Shown: positions 1 to 6,206 of the stretch, one piece after another
How the letters are laid out: each line of letters begins with the position of its first letter
Numbering within the stretch: the stretch's first letter is position 1
NCBI GenBank assembly: GCA_937871685.1
Contig: CALMOL010000099.1
Location: forward strand, 1-8,974
Direction of reading: 5' to 3'
Length of the DNA stretch: 8,974 nt
DNA from: an uncultured Verrucomicrobiota bacterium
Lineage (GTDB): Bacteria > Verrucomicrobiota > Verrucomicrobiia > Chthoniobacterales > SZAS-18
Position numbers and translations under genes: made by a program
Notes under the pieces: model-generated
What the model was told of the DNA's origin: nothing
Database searches by the model: none
What the model saw: the letters and a program-made list of their open reading frames with translations, nothing else

Positions 1-1
1 A

Positions 2-241
2 CGCCGGTGCGCTGGCGGGAGCGGTCCGGCCCAGTGCGACCAGTCGAATCGAAAATGGTCTAGCCGCCGCGCGCTGATGCTTCACTCGCGGCCGAACGGC
101 GCATGCATCTTCCTCGATGGCTGCAACGTGTGCTGCATCCAGCCCGTGAAGCCGGTCCAATGCGTGGGCTTCCCGAACGCGTGGCGCTTCCCCGGCTGGC
201 GCGCCGAGTGCGAGGCCATCGAGATCACGCCGCTTGCTTGA
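2..241 (+). CDS. YkgJ-family cysteine-cluster (CxxCxxCC-type) protein, C-terminal part
   Basis: This is the 3' end of a gene whose reading frame is open from the left edge to the TGA at 239-241. About 79 codons are visible and the true start lies outside. The last 50 residues carry RPNGACIFLDG, then IQPVKPVQC, GFPNAWRFPGW and a final Cys (RAEC). From memory, this is the typical C-terminal pattern of YkgJ/UPF0153 proteins, small cytosolic proteins with a conserved Cys cluster thought to bind iron or zinc; their substrate is unknown. The N-terminal Cys cluster would lie upstream of the window. Oddities: there are extra Cys residues in GCNVCC, where family members usually have one, and the first 20 or so visible residues fit the family poorly, so a frameshift or sequence error near the edge is possible. 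An in-frame ATG at 77 exists but would give only 54 residues. The last 17 bases overlap the convergent glutaredoxin gene. Confidence 0.72.
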   Translation, partial: RRCAGGSGPAQCDQSNRKWSSRRALMLHSRPNGACIFLDGCNVCCIQPVKPVQCVGFPNAWRFPGWRAECEAIEITPLA

Positions 242-503
242 GCCAGCCGTGCTTGGCGAGGAACTTCTCAAGCTGGCCCGTGTCGAAGTCAGGCAGCACC
301 GCCTCGTCGCCGACTTTCAGCGTGGGGCACTTCCCTTGGCGCGTCAGGCGCTGCATCTCGGCGTAGCCGGCCTGGTCGGAATACACGTCCACCTCGTCGT
401 AGGAATAGCCGCGCTCGTCGAGCCAGGCGATGGCGTCGTCGCACCACGGGCAGCCGGGCTTCACGTAGAGGACGAACGGGGGGATGGCGGGCGAGGAAGA
501 CAT
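225..503 (-). CDS. Glutaredoxin / thioredoxin-fold thiol oxidoreductase
   Basis: A 92-residue glutaredoxin. The first strand (FVLYVKPG, residues 10-17) leads straight into a CPWC active site (Cys18, Cys21), followed by the helix DDAIAWLDERG and a second strand, YDEVDVY. The conserved cis-Pro position is in KCPTLKVGD (Pro60). A C-terminal helix follows, in QLEKFLAKHGWLK. This is a dithiol glutaredoxin of normal length, expected to reduce disulfides or glutathione mixed disulfides in the cytosol. The start at 503 was chosen because it puts the first strand about ten residues in, as is usual. The frame is open to 581, but the extra 26 residues (starting MIPAGLG) look like non-coding translation. 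GAGG directly abuts this ATG, too close to act as a normal ribosome site. It is the last gene of a minus-strand series, 74 bases after the preceding stop, and its 3' end overlaps the convergent YkgJ-like gene by 17 bases. Confidence 0.88.
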   Translation of the reverse strand: MSSSPAIPPFVLYVKPGCPWCDDAIAWLDERGYSYDEVDVYSDQAGYAEMQRLTRQGKCPTLKVGDEAVLPDFDTGQLEKFLAKHGWLKQAA

Positions 504-577
504 CCTCGGCCATGCCCCGGGGTCGCGCGCCGCGCAAGCCAACGTCGCCACATCCACTCGGCCCAGGCCCGCGGGGA

Positions 578-1072
578 TCAAGAACGCCGCACGAAAAACC
601 CGATCACCCCGAGCACCGCGAGCACCAGGGTGCCGTCCACCACGCGCGCCGCCGAAACGCTCAGGCCCGCGGAAGGGGTCGCTGCCGGAACGGTTGCCGC
701 GGCAGCGGGAGGGGAATACGACACCGGGCGGAGAAGGCGCTCGCGATACGAACCTGCCGTGGGCGCGGGGGAATCCGGCGCCGGAGCGGGCGCGGACGCC
801 ATTGCCGCCGTCAGCGCGGCGCGGGAGGTGACGAGATCCTCCGGCTTGGGCGCAGCCGGAGCCGCGGTGGGCGGCGAGCCGGCTTCCTGGCCGCGCGCGA
901 TCGTCGCGGCGTCCGGCGCGAAGGCGCTCATCGGATCATCCGGCGTGTAGCGGTCATACTCGCCCCCCGGCCGGCAGAACTTGCACGCGAAAGCGGGCGC
1001 GGTGAGCGCCGCGGCCAGCGTCAATGCCCCCATGATCCTGGCAAACCGGAAATGGGCGGACGCGGCACGCAT
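578..1072 (-). CDS. Exported Ala/Pro-rich protein with CKFC motif and C-terminal membrane anchor
   Basis: A 164-residue protein of unrecognised family. Residues 1-29 form a Sec-type signal: a basic start (Arg2, Arg9, Arg12), the hydrophobic run MGALTLAAALTA, and a likely cleavage after AFA, leaving CKFC at the mature N-terminus. The residues before Cys30 do not fit a standard lipobox well. The middle is low-complexity, rich in Ala and Pro (PTAAPAAPKP, APAPAPDSPAPT), and probably disordered. Residues about 147-161 (TLVLAVLGVIGFF) form one membrane helix ending in VRRS, so the protein is probably anchored by its C-terminus with the tail in the cytoplasm. A later ATG at 1033 would give 151 residues with a shorter signal; 1072 is preferred because it supplies the basic n-region. 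The frame stays open far upstream, but that stretch is antisense-frame noise over the hydrolase gene. The gene lies 56 bases after the hydrolase, with a candidate promoter of its own. Confidence 0.7.
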   Translation of the reverse strand: MRAASAHFRFARIMGALTLAAALTAPAFACKFCRPGGEYDRYTPDDPMSAFAPDAATIARGQEAGSPPTAAPAAPKPEDLVTSRAALTAAMASAPAPAPDSPAPTAGSYRERLLRPVSYSPPAAAATVPAATPSAGLSVSAARVVDGTLVLAVLGVIGFFVRRS

Positions 1073-1077
1073 CCGAG

Positions 1078-1106
1078 CAGATAACACTATCCCCCCGCCC
1101 TGCCAA
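1078..1106 (-). promoter_or_regulatory. Candidate sigma-70-type leaderless promoter
   Basis: On the minus strand TTGGCA (1101-1106) is followed 17 bases later by TATCTG (1078-1083), and the ATG at 1072 comes five bases after that. The -35 matches consensus at five of six positions and the -10 at three of six. Initiation 6-7 bases past the -10 would fall on the A of the ATG, which would make the mRNA leaderless. This would fit the absence of a Shine-Dalgarno sequence. The short repeat GATA-gtgt-TATC overlaps the -10. This is inference from motif spacing only. Confidence 0.35.
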
Positions 1107-1128
1107 ACGGCCTTCCCGGCCCGTCGCG

Positions 1129-1986
1129 TCACCCGCCGAAGCCTCGCGATTTCCACCAGTCGGTGACCACCGGCCAGAGCGCGGCGCCGTTGTCTCGCCG
1201 GTAGAATCCCATGTGGCCGATCCGCGGCAGCCCGCGCTCGGCAGGCGACAAGCGCCGCTTTTCCACCTCCGCGCCCGCATAGAAGCTCATGAACATGTCG
1301 GCCGATGCGTGCGGTGCCCACCGGTCGTCGTCCGCGCTCACGGAAAGAACCGCCGAGCGCACCGCGGCGAAGCGCGGCGCGAAGTCCACCGCCGGGTCGT
1401 CGAACCAATACCGCGGCCGCAGGCACCAGCGCCGCCAGTCGCGGTAGGCCTGGAGCGGCAAGTCCTCGCCGAAGCCGAGCCGCCGGCCGGGCAGGTAGCC
1501 GTAGATCGACGCGAGCAGCGGCCCCAGCAGCCACCACACCGCCAGCACCTTGGGCCGCTCGGAGCGCGGCATATACGAGTGATGGCCGACGCCGGTGCCG
1601 AAGGTCGCCAGCGAGCGCACCCGCCCTGGCCGCGGCAGCAGGCCCAGCGCCTGCCCGCCGAGCGAGTGGCCCACGAGATCGACGGGGCCGAACTGCGACG
1701 CCCATTCCACCACGCCGGCCAAGTCCTTCTCGATGAAATCGAGAAAGCCGGCCTGGAAACCACGCAGCCGAGCCGGCCGCGCCTTGCCGATGCCGCGGTA
1801 ATCGAAGGTCACCACGTCGCGCCCCATCGCCCGGGCGTGCTCGGCGAAGCCGCGGTAGAAGCCTTGCGGTGTCGCCGTGGCGCACGCGATCACCACGACC
1901 TCGCGCGGCTCTTCTCGACCCGCCGCCGGGAAAAGCGTGGCCGCGACCGGCTGGCCGTCCAGAGCGACGATCGCAGGGTCTCGCAC
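1129..1986 (-). CDS. Alpha/beta-fold hydrolase (COG4757-like)
   Basis: A 285-residue alpha/beta hydrolase. The nucleophile elbow is GHSLGG (residues 106-111, Ser108). The oxyanion-hole strand is probably VVVIACATATPQGFY (30-44), and TFDYRGIGKA (60-69) is the usual strand-turn before the elbow. The acid is likely one of Asp219-221 in VSADDDRWAP, and the base His258 in RIGHMGFYR. A Trp/Tyr/Pro-rich cap lies between about 140 and 200. The layout resembles the predicted hydrolases of COG4757, whose substrates are unknown; an acyl-CoA thioesterase or lipase role would suit the context but is only inference. The start is GTG at 1986, seven bases after the fadJ-like stop codon, with no Shine-Dalgarno, so translational coupling is likely. 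It closes the beta-oxidation operon. Confidence 0.88.
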   Translation of the reverse strand: MRDPAIVALDGQPVAATLFPAAGREEPREVVVIACATATPQGFYRGFAEHARAMGRDVVTFDYRGIGKARPARLRGFQAGFLDFIEKDLAGVVEWASQFGPVDLVGHSLGGQALGLLPRPGRVRSLATFGTGVGHHSYMPRSERPKVLAVWWLLGPLLASIYGYLPGRRLGFGEDLPLQAYRDWRRWCLRPRYWFDDPAVDFAPRFAAVRSAVLSVSADDDRWAPHASADMFMSFYAGAEVEKRRLSPAERGLPRIGHMGFYRRDNGAALWPVVTDWWKSRGFGG

Positions 1987-1993
1987 GGGAAGC

Positions 1994-4135
1994 TCAGGCG
2001 GCAGCCGCCGGTGCGTCGGGATAGAATTTCTTCCCGTCCCGCGCCATCTCCTTCAACCGGGCGCAGGGCGCGAACGTGCCGCCATGCTTGGCGGCGAGCG
2101 CTTCCAGTCCGGCGACAATTTTCTGCGCCCCCAGCGTGTCCGCGTAGCGCAGCGGGCCGCCGCGGAAGGGCGCGAAGCCGGTGCCGAAAATCATGGCGAA
2201 GTCCACGTCCTCCGGCGCGTCGGCCACGCCTTCCTCCAGCACGCGCGCGGCCTCGTTGATCATCGGCAGGAGCAGGCGGTCATGGAAGAGCGCCGCGTTC
2301 GCCGGCTTCATCTCGGTGGGCATGCCCGGCAGGCGCTCCACGTCCACGTTCACCTCGGCCTTCTTCGAGCCGGGCGCGTGGACGTAGAAGCCGCGGCCGG
2401 TCTTTCGGCCGAGCCACTTGCGGCCGATCATCTCATCGCCCATCGCGCCGAGCTGCGGCACCGGCTGGTCCAGGCGCGCGGCGAGGTCGGCGGCGACGTG
2501 CCGGCCGATGTCGAGGCCCACCTCGTCCATCAGGCGCAGCGGACCCATCGGCATTCCGAAGCGCTCCATCGCGCGGTCGATGTCGCGCGTGCGGTAGCCC
2601 TCGATCAGCAGCAGCCCGGCCTGCGCGATGTAGGGCGTGAGGATGCGGTTCACGATGAAGCCAGGCCGGTCGCGCGCGATCACCGGCAGCTTGCCGATGG
2701 CCTTCACGAAGCGCAGCGCCGCGTCCAGCGCCTCGGGCGAGGTGCGCGGCCCGCGGACCACCTCCACGAGCTGCATTTTGTGGACCGGGTTGAAGAAATG
2801 GATGCCCACGAGCCGCTCCGGCCGTTCCAGCGCGGAGGCGATGGCGTCCACCGAGAGCGCCGAGGTGTTCGTGGCCAGCACGGCGTCGGGGCCAACGGCC
2901 TTCTCCAACGCGCGAAAAAGCTCCTGCTTCACCTCCAGTTTCTCGAGCGCGGCCTCGATCACCAGCTCGCGGTCGCGCATCGGCACGTCGGTCGCGGCGG
3001 GAATGATCCGGTCGCGCGCCGCCTGCGCCTCGGCCGGCGTGAAGCGGCGGCGCTTCACGGCGTCGCCGAAGAGCTTGCCGATGCCCTGCATCCCCTTGGC
3101 CAGCGGCTCGGCGGCCACGTCCTTGAGCAGCACGTTCGTTCCGCGCGCCGCCAGCCACTGGGCGATGCCCGCGCCCATCACGCCGGCGCCGATGACCGCG
3201 GCGCGCTTGATTTCCGGCGCGGGCTTGGCCGGGGCGGCCATGTCGGCCGGCAGCGGCAACTTCTTCGCGCGCTCCTGCAGCATGAAGATCCCGAGGAGCT
3301 GGCGCGCTTCCGGCCCGGTGGCCAATTCGACGAAGGCCTTGCGCTCGTTCTCGAATCCCTCCTCCACCGTGCCACGCAGGTTTTGCACGGCCACCTCCAG
3401 CGCCCGGAGCGGCGCGGGGTAATGCCCGCCGGTCTTTGCCAGCACGTCGCCCTTGGCTTTGCGCGCGATGAGCGCGGCGGCCGGCGCGAGGTTGGCCCAC
3501 TGCCGCTTGCCCGGCGGGCGCTTGCCTTTGGCAAGGAGCTTTTCCGCCTGCGGGAGCAGCGACTCGCGCGGCCCCACCGCGTCCACGAGGCCGATCTTCA
3601 GCGCCGGAACGGCCGCCATCTGCTTGCCGCCGAGGATCATCGGCAGCGCCGCCGGCAACCCGACGAGGCGCGGAAGTAGGGTGGACCCACCCCAGCCCGG
3701 CAGGATGCCGATCATCGTCTCCGGCAAGCCGATCTTGGTTTCCTTGTCGGTCGAAGCAACGCGCCAATCACAGGCCAGCGAGACCTCGCAGCCGCCGCCC
3801 AGCGCCAGGCCATGGATCGCCGCGCAGGAGGGAATCCGCAGCTTCGTGATCCGCGCGAAGGTGCGATGCCCGAGCCGGATGAGGTCCGAGATTTTCTCCG
3901 GCGACGGATCCTTGGTGAACCCGTGCAGATCGGCGCCGGCGAGGAAAATTTTCGGCTTGGCGCTCGCGAGGATCAGCCCCTTGGCCACCGCACCCTCGGT
4001 GGATTCCAGCCAGTCGAGGTGCGCATTCAGCTCCGCAAACGTGTCGGCATCGAAGATGTTCGCCGAGGAGTCCGGCCGGTCGAAGGTGAGCACGCAAGTG
4101 CCCGAGGGAAGCAAGGAGCGGGTAAGATTGGGCAT
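1994..4135 (-). CDS. fadJ: Fused enoyl-CoA hydratase / 3-hydroxyacyl-CoA dehydrogenase (fatty-acid oxidation alpha subunit)
   Basis: A 713-residue multifunctional beta-oxidation enzyme, close in length to E. coli FadJ (714) and FadB (729). The N-terminal crotonase domain (about 1-200) has the oxyanion loop IHGLALGGGCE with Glu117, and LPETMIG with Glu139; these correspond to the two catalytic glutamates of FadB. A linker leads to the NAD-binding Rossmann domain, which opens with VIGAGVMGAGIA (GAGVMG at 316-321). The dehydrogenase dyad is His446 in IHFFNPVH and Glu458 in LVEVVRG. RDRPGFIVNRIL (488-499) starts the C-terminal dehydrogenase domain, which is followed by a second copy. It hydrates trans-2-enoyl-CoA and oxidises the product to 3-ketoacyl-CoA, passing it to the thiolase encoded just upstream. 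ATG at 4135, five bases after the previous stop, is preferred to an in-frame GTG at 4159. Thiolase first and alpha subunit second is the fadIJ order, not fadBA. Confidence 0.95.
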   Translation of the reverse strand: MPNLTRSLLPSGTCVLTFDRPDSSANIFDADTFAELNAHLDWLESTEGAVAKGLILASAKPKIFLAGADLHGFTKDPSPEKISDLIRLGHRTFARITKLRIPSCAAIHGLALGGGCEVSLACDWRVASTDKETKIGLPETMIGILPGWGGSTLLPRLVGLPAALPMILGGKQMAAVPALKIGLVDAVGPRESLLPQAEKLLAKGKRPPGKRQWANLAPAAALIARKAKGDVLAKTGGHYPAPLRALEVAVQNLRGTVEEGFENERKAFVELATGPEARQLLGIFMLQERAKKLPLPADMAAPAKPAPEIKRAAVIGAGVMGAGIAQWLAARGTNVLLKDVAAEPLAKGMQGIGKLFGDAVKRRRFTPAEAQAARDRIIPAATDVPMRDRELVIEAALEKLEVKQELFRALEKAVGPDAVLATNTSALSVDAIASALERPERLVGIHFFNPVHKMQLVEVVRGPRTSPEALDAALRFVKAIGKLPVIARDRPGFIVNRILTPYIAQAGLLLIEGYRTRDIDRAMERFGMPMGPLRLMDEVGLDIGRHVAADLAARLDQPVPQLGAMGDEMIGRKWLGRKTGRGFYVHAPGSKKAEVNVDVERLPGMPTEMKPANAALFHDRLLLPMINEAARVLEEGVADAPEDVDFAMIFGTGFAPFRGGPLRYADTLGAQKIVAGLEALAAKHGGTFAPCARLKEMARDGKKFYPDAPAAAA

Positions 4136-4140
4136 AGCAG

Positions 4141-4326
4141 TCAGGGTTCCGGGATGCACCGGTCATCGGCGCGGTTCATTTCCAAATACTCGGCAGGCGC
4201 GGCGCTTCGCGACGACAGCAATTCATCAACGGTTCGTTCCTGCGCGTTGACACCCGGCGTCGCCTCGATTCGGCCGATCCACCACTTCCCATCGCGCAGG
4301 ACGACGGGAGTTTTGTCGAGGCTCAT
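4141..4326 (-). CDS. Orphan HicB-like small protein
   Basis: A 61-residue protein between the thiolase and fadJ-like genes. Residues 12-39 (DGKWWIGRIEATPGV, then NAQERTVDELL) read like the beta-beta-beta-alpha core of the HicB/UPF0150 fold: a strand ending at DG, an aromatic strand, PG at the turn, and the motif '(T)QxxTxxEA' shifted to AQERTVDEL. A helix ending AEYLEMN follows. HicB proteins are usually antitoxins of HicA, but here there is no HicA partner and no DNA-binding tail. Solo short HicB-like proteins are common in bacteria and mostly uncharacterised. The ATG at 4326 lies 14 bases after the thiolase stop; a GTG at 4359 inside the thiolase gene is a less likely alternative. The TGA is five bases before the fadJ-like ATG, so the gene is surely co-transcribed and may be coupled. 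The family call rests on remembered sequence pattern only. Confidence 0.6.
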   Translation of the reverse strand: MSLDKTPVVLRDGKWWIGRIEATPGVNAQERTVDELLSSRSAAPAEYLEMNRADDRCIPEP

Positions 4327-4340
4327 GGGGGTTGGCTGGC

Positions 4341-5636
4341 TCAAATCGACTCCAGCCACAGCGCGCCGCCTTGGCCACCGCCGACACAGAGGGTCACGAG
4401 AGCGCGCTTGGCCTTGCGGCGGCGCAGCTCCAGCAGCGCGGTGAGCACCAGGCGCGCGCCGCTCACGCCGACCGGGTGGCCGAGGGCCACGCCGCCGCCG
4501 TTCACGTTGAGAATTTCGTCGGGGAATTCACCAAGGGCGGTGTCACGGCCGAGGTTCGCCTTGCACCACTCGGCCGAGCGCGCCGCGCGCTGGCAGCCGA
4601 TCACTTGCGCGGCGAAGGCCTCGTTGATCTCGATCACCTCGGCGTCCTTGAGGCCGAGGCCGGTCGCCTTCTCCACGCGGTCCACGGCGAACACAGGGCC
4701 GAGGCCCATCCGCGCTGGGTCGCAGCCGGCATAATCATAGGCGATGAGCTTTCCGAGCGGCTGGAGCCCGGATTTCGCCAGGGCCTTCTCGCTCATCACC
4801 AGCAGCGCGGCCGCGCCGTCCGTGATCTGCGAGGAGTTCCCGGCCGTCACCGTGCCGGTGCCCTTCTCGAAGACGGGCTTGAGCTTGCGCAGGGCTTCCA
4901 TCGTCTGGCCCTCGCGGGGACCGTTGTCGTCGCGCATCACACTGGGCTGGCCCTCTTTGGCATTCGGCAGAAGCGCCGGGGCGATCTCCTCGCGGAGCCG
5001 CTCGCGGCCGGCAATCGCCCGCTGGTGCGAGCGCAACGAAAAGGCGTCCTGCTCCTCGCGGGTGATCTGGAAGTCGCGCGCGATGTTCTCCGCCGTCTGA
5101 CCCATATTCAGGCCGGAGATCGGATCGGACAGGCCCAGTTCCAGGCCGATGCGCGGCTGGAAGTCGGCCGGCCGGAAGTCGGCCATCGCCTTCATGCGGT
5201 CCATCGTGCCCTTCGCGCGCGCCAGGGACATGAACTTCTTCGCGGCCTTCTGGTTAAAGAAGAGCGGCACCTGGGACATGTTCTCCGTTCCGCCCGCGAG
5301 GAATACCTCCCCCCGCCCCGCCGCCAGCTTGTCGGCCGCCTGCGTGATGGCCTCGAAGCCGCTCGCGCAGTTCCGGTGCACCGTGACGGCCGGCACGCTT
5401 TGCGGGATGCCCGCGCGCAGGGCGATCACCCGCGCCACGTTTGCGGCCTCGGCCGGCTGCCCCACGCACCCGAGGATTACCTCGGTGATGAGCGCCGGGT
5501 CGAAGCCCGTGTGGGCCAGCAACTCGGAAACGGCCATGCGGCCCAGCTCGTCCGCCGCGAACGGCGCGAGGAGCGTGCCCATCTTGGAAAACGGCGTGCG
5601 CACGCCAGCGGCAATGAAGAGAGGTTCGCGGAGCAT
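4341..5636 (-). CDS. fadI: 3-ketoacyl-CoA thiolase (acetyl-CoA C-acyltransferase)
   Basis: A 431-residue thiolase, close in length to E. coli FadI (436). The N-terminal signature is AAGVRTPF. The nucleophilic Cys90 is in VHRNCASGFEA. The active-site His387 is in NVNGGGVALGHP, and the second Cys, Cys417, is in VTLCVGGGQGG. INEAFAAQ (337-344) is another thiolase signature. The loop region 125-180, with GLNMGQTAENIA, resembles the membrane- or partner-contact region of FadI and HADHB-type thiolases. It cleaves 3-ketoacyl-CoA with CoA to give acetyl-CoA and a shortened acyl-CoA, probably in a complex with the fadJ-like product. The ATG at 5636 (MLREPLFIAAG) fits the family start. The frame is open to 5936, but the extra 100 residues are Arg/Pro-rich and have no thiolase character. 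No Shine-Dalgarno is visible. It is the first gene of the operon, so its control lies in 5637-6206. Confidence 0.92.
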   Translation of the reverse strand: MLREPLFIAAGVRTPFSKMGTLLAPFAADELGRMAVSELLAHTGFDPALITEVILGCVGQPAEAANVARVIALRAGIPQSVPAVTVHRNCASGFEAITQAADKLAAGRGEVFLAGGTENMSQVPLFFNQKAAKKFMSLARAKGTMDRMKAMADFRPADFQPRIGLELGLSDPISGLNMGQTAENIARDFQITREEQDAFSLRSHQRAIAGRERLREEIAPALLPNAKEGQPSVMRDDNGPREGQTMEALRKLKPVFEKGTGTVTAGNSSQITDGAAALLVMSEKALAKSGLQPLGKLIAYDYAGCDPARMGLGPVFAVDRVEKATGLGLKDAEVIEINEAFAAQVIGCQRAARSAEWCKANLGRDTALGEFPDEILNVNGGGVALGHPVGVSGARLVLTALLELRRRKAKRALVTLCVGGGQGGALWLESI

Positions 5637-5882
5637 GTGAGCGGGAGTGGGGTGCGGAGGAATGCGCCGGGAACCTGCCGTTGGCAAGGAAAAACGTGAG
5701 CAATAACTCAGATTGAAGGATGCATGTGCTAGGCTGAGCGAAAAGATTCGGCTCATTGGCCTTGCGCCTCTCCGGCGCGGGGGACGCCGTGCTTGTCCAG
5801 GGGGATAAGCTCGCCCCCTTCCAGAAGCCATCCTTCCCCTAACACCGCCAAACGCTCCCCGAGCCACTTGGAAATCGTCCTT

Positions 5883-5919
5883 CGAAGACTTCGGCGCGAC
5901 TCTCGCAAGGCTTGGAGAG
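5883..5919. repeat. Two adjacent inverted repeats
   Basis: CGAAG-a-CTTCG (5883-5893) is a perfect 5-bp inverted repeat around one base. CTCTC (5900-5904) pairs with GAGAG (5915-5919), and inside it CAA/TTG can extend the stem past a one-base bulge. They sit directly left of the three phased palindromes and may belong to the same control region or repeat element. Confidence 0.5.
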
Positions 5920-5920
5920 A

Positions 5921-5975
5921 TTCTGTGCAGGACCAAAACCCTCCTGCGCAGGATCTTTCCCTATCCTGCATAGGA
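5921..5975. promoter_or_regulatory. Three helically phased 12-bp palindromes, candidate operator array
   Basis: Three copies of one 12-bp sequence lie at 5921-5932 (TTCTGTGCAGGA), 5942-5953 (TCCTGCGCAGGA) and 5964-5975 (TCCTGCATAGGA). The middle copy is a perfect palindrome and each outer copy differs from it at two positions. The spacers are 9 and 10 bases, so the centres are 21 and 22 bp apart, about two helical turns, which places all three on one face of the DNA. This geometry is typical of co-operative binding by a dimeric regulator. The array lies about 285 bases upstream of the thiolase start and about 230 upstream of the PEP-CTERM start, so either or both could be the target. The regulator is unknown. 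A transcribed repeat or mobile palindromic unit is the alternative. Confidence 0.55.
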
Positions 5976-5977
5976 CG

Positions 5978-5996
5978 CCTCGGGACTCTCCCGAGG
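5978..5996. repeat. Perfect 8-bp hairpin next to the palindrome array
   Basis: CCTCGGGA (5978-5985), loop CTC, TCCCGAGG (5989-5996): a perfect 8-bp stem with a 3-base loop and high GC. No T-run follows on either strand, so a classical terminator is unlikely. It starts two bases after the third palindrome and appears to be part of the same structured block. Confidence 0.6.
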
Positions 5997-6178
5997 AACG
6001 ACGGACGCGGCGCCTCCCATTAGCAAGAATTCCCCGTCGCAGCGGATGAGTATGCCAAAAAAGGGTTGCGCCACACCCAAGCCCGGTGAAAAAGCGCCCC
6101 ACTCAGTGGGAGGGCGTCCACTCGAACCTTCGCCCCGCGCTGATCCAAGTCCGACCTCCCCAGCAACTCCACCGTAAG

Positions 6179-6193
6179 CCCGCGCCATGCGGG
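6179..6193 (+). promoter_or_regulatory. Hairpin just upstream of the PEP-CTERM start
   Basis: CCCGC (6179-6183), a five-base loop, GCGGG (6189-6193). The 3' arm contains the only purine-rich stretch upstream of the ATG at 6207 (GGGAA, 6191-6195), 11-15 bases before it. If that stretch helps ribosome binding, the hairpin would hide it. This is a guess from position; a 5-bp stem can occur by chance in such GC-rich DNA. Confidence 0.3.
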
Positions 6194-6206
6194 AACCCAT
6201 CCGTAT

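Larger units (their letters stand above)
5637..6206. other. Divergent intergenic region, no convincing gene
   Basis: 570 bases separate the minus-strand fad operon from the plus-strand secreted-protein pair, so both transcripts must start here. No standard promoter stands out for either side. On the + strand TTGGCA (5681-5686) with TAACTC 17 bases on is a weak candidate. TGAG-N6-CTCA at 5698-5711 is a partial dyad about 65 bases upstream of the thiolase ATG and could be an operator. A minus-strand open frame of 72 codons (5753-5971) is considered doubtful. Between 5883 and 5996 there is an unusual density of inverted repeats, listed separately. AGGGGG/CCCCCT (5799-5819) and the bulged stem around CCCACTCAGTGGG (6095-6116) are further possible hairpins. 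None is followed by a T-run, so no intrinsic terminator is called. Confidence 0.6.

Noticed and set aside
1129..1885. Extension of the 164-residue exported protein upstream through the hydrolase gene
   Set aside because: The extra 270 residues are Arg/Ala-rich out-of-frame translation of the hydrolase, and the signal peptide would become internal.
1877..3679. Long plus-strand open frame of 600 codons over the fadJ-like and hydrolase genes
   Set aside because: It is His/Arg/Gly-rich, has no recognisable domains and is fully antisense to genes with intact catalytic motifs; such frames are common in GC-rich DNA.
4332..5699. Plus-strand open frame of 455 codons over the thiolase
   Set aside because: Antisense to a clear thiolase, with low-complexity composition and no family resemblance.
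5637..5936. 100-residue N-terminal extension of the thiolase
   Set aside because: It is Arg/Pro-rich and unlike any thiolase; the ATG at 5636 gives the normal family start.
5753..5971. Minus-strand 72-codon open frame in the divergent intergenic region
   Set aside because: The stretch from TISKWLGERL to its end looks mildly protein-like, but there is no SD, no recognisable family and weaker third-position GC preference than expected, and its start falls inside a palindrome. Left as doubtful.
5978..5996. The 8-bp hairpin as an intrinsic terminator
   Set aside because: No T-run on either strand after the stem, and no gene ends nearby.
6030..6060. A sigma-54-like GG/GC promoter on the minus strand
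   Set aside because: The spacing between GG and GC is 11 bases, not the required 10, and the flanking consensus is poor.
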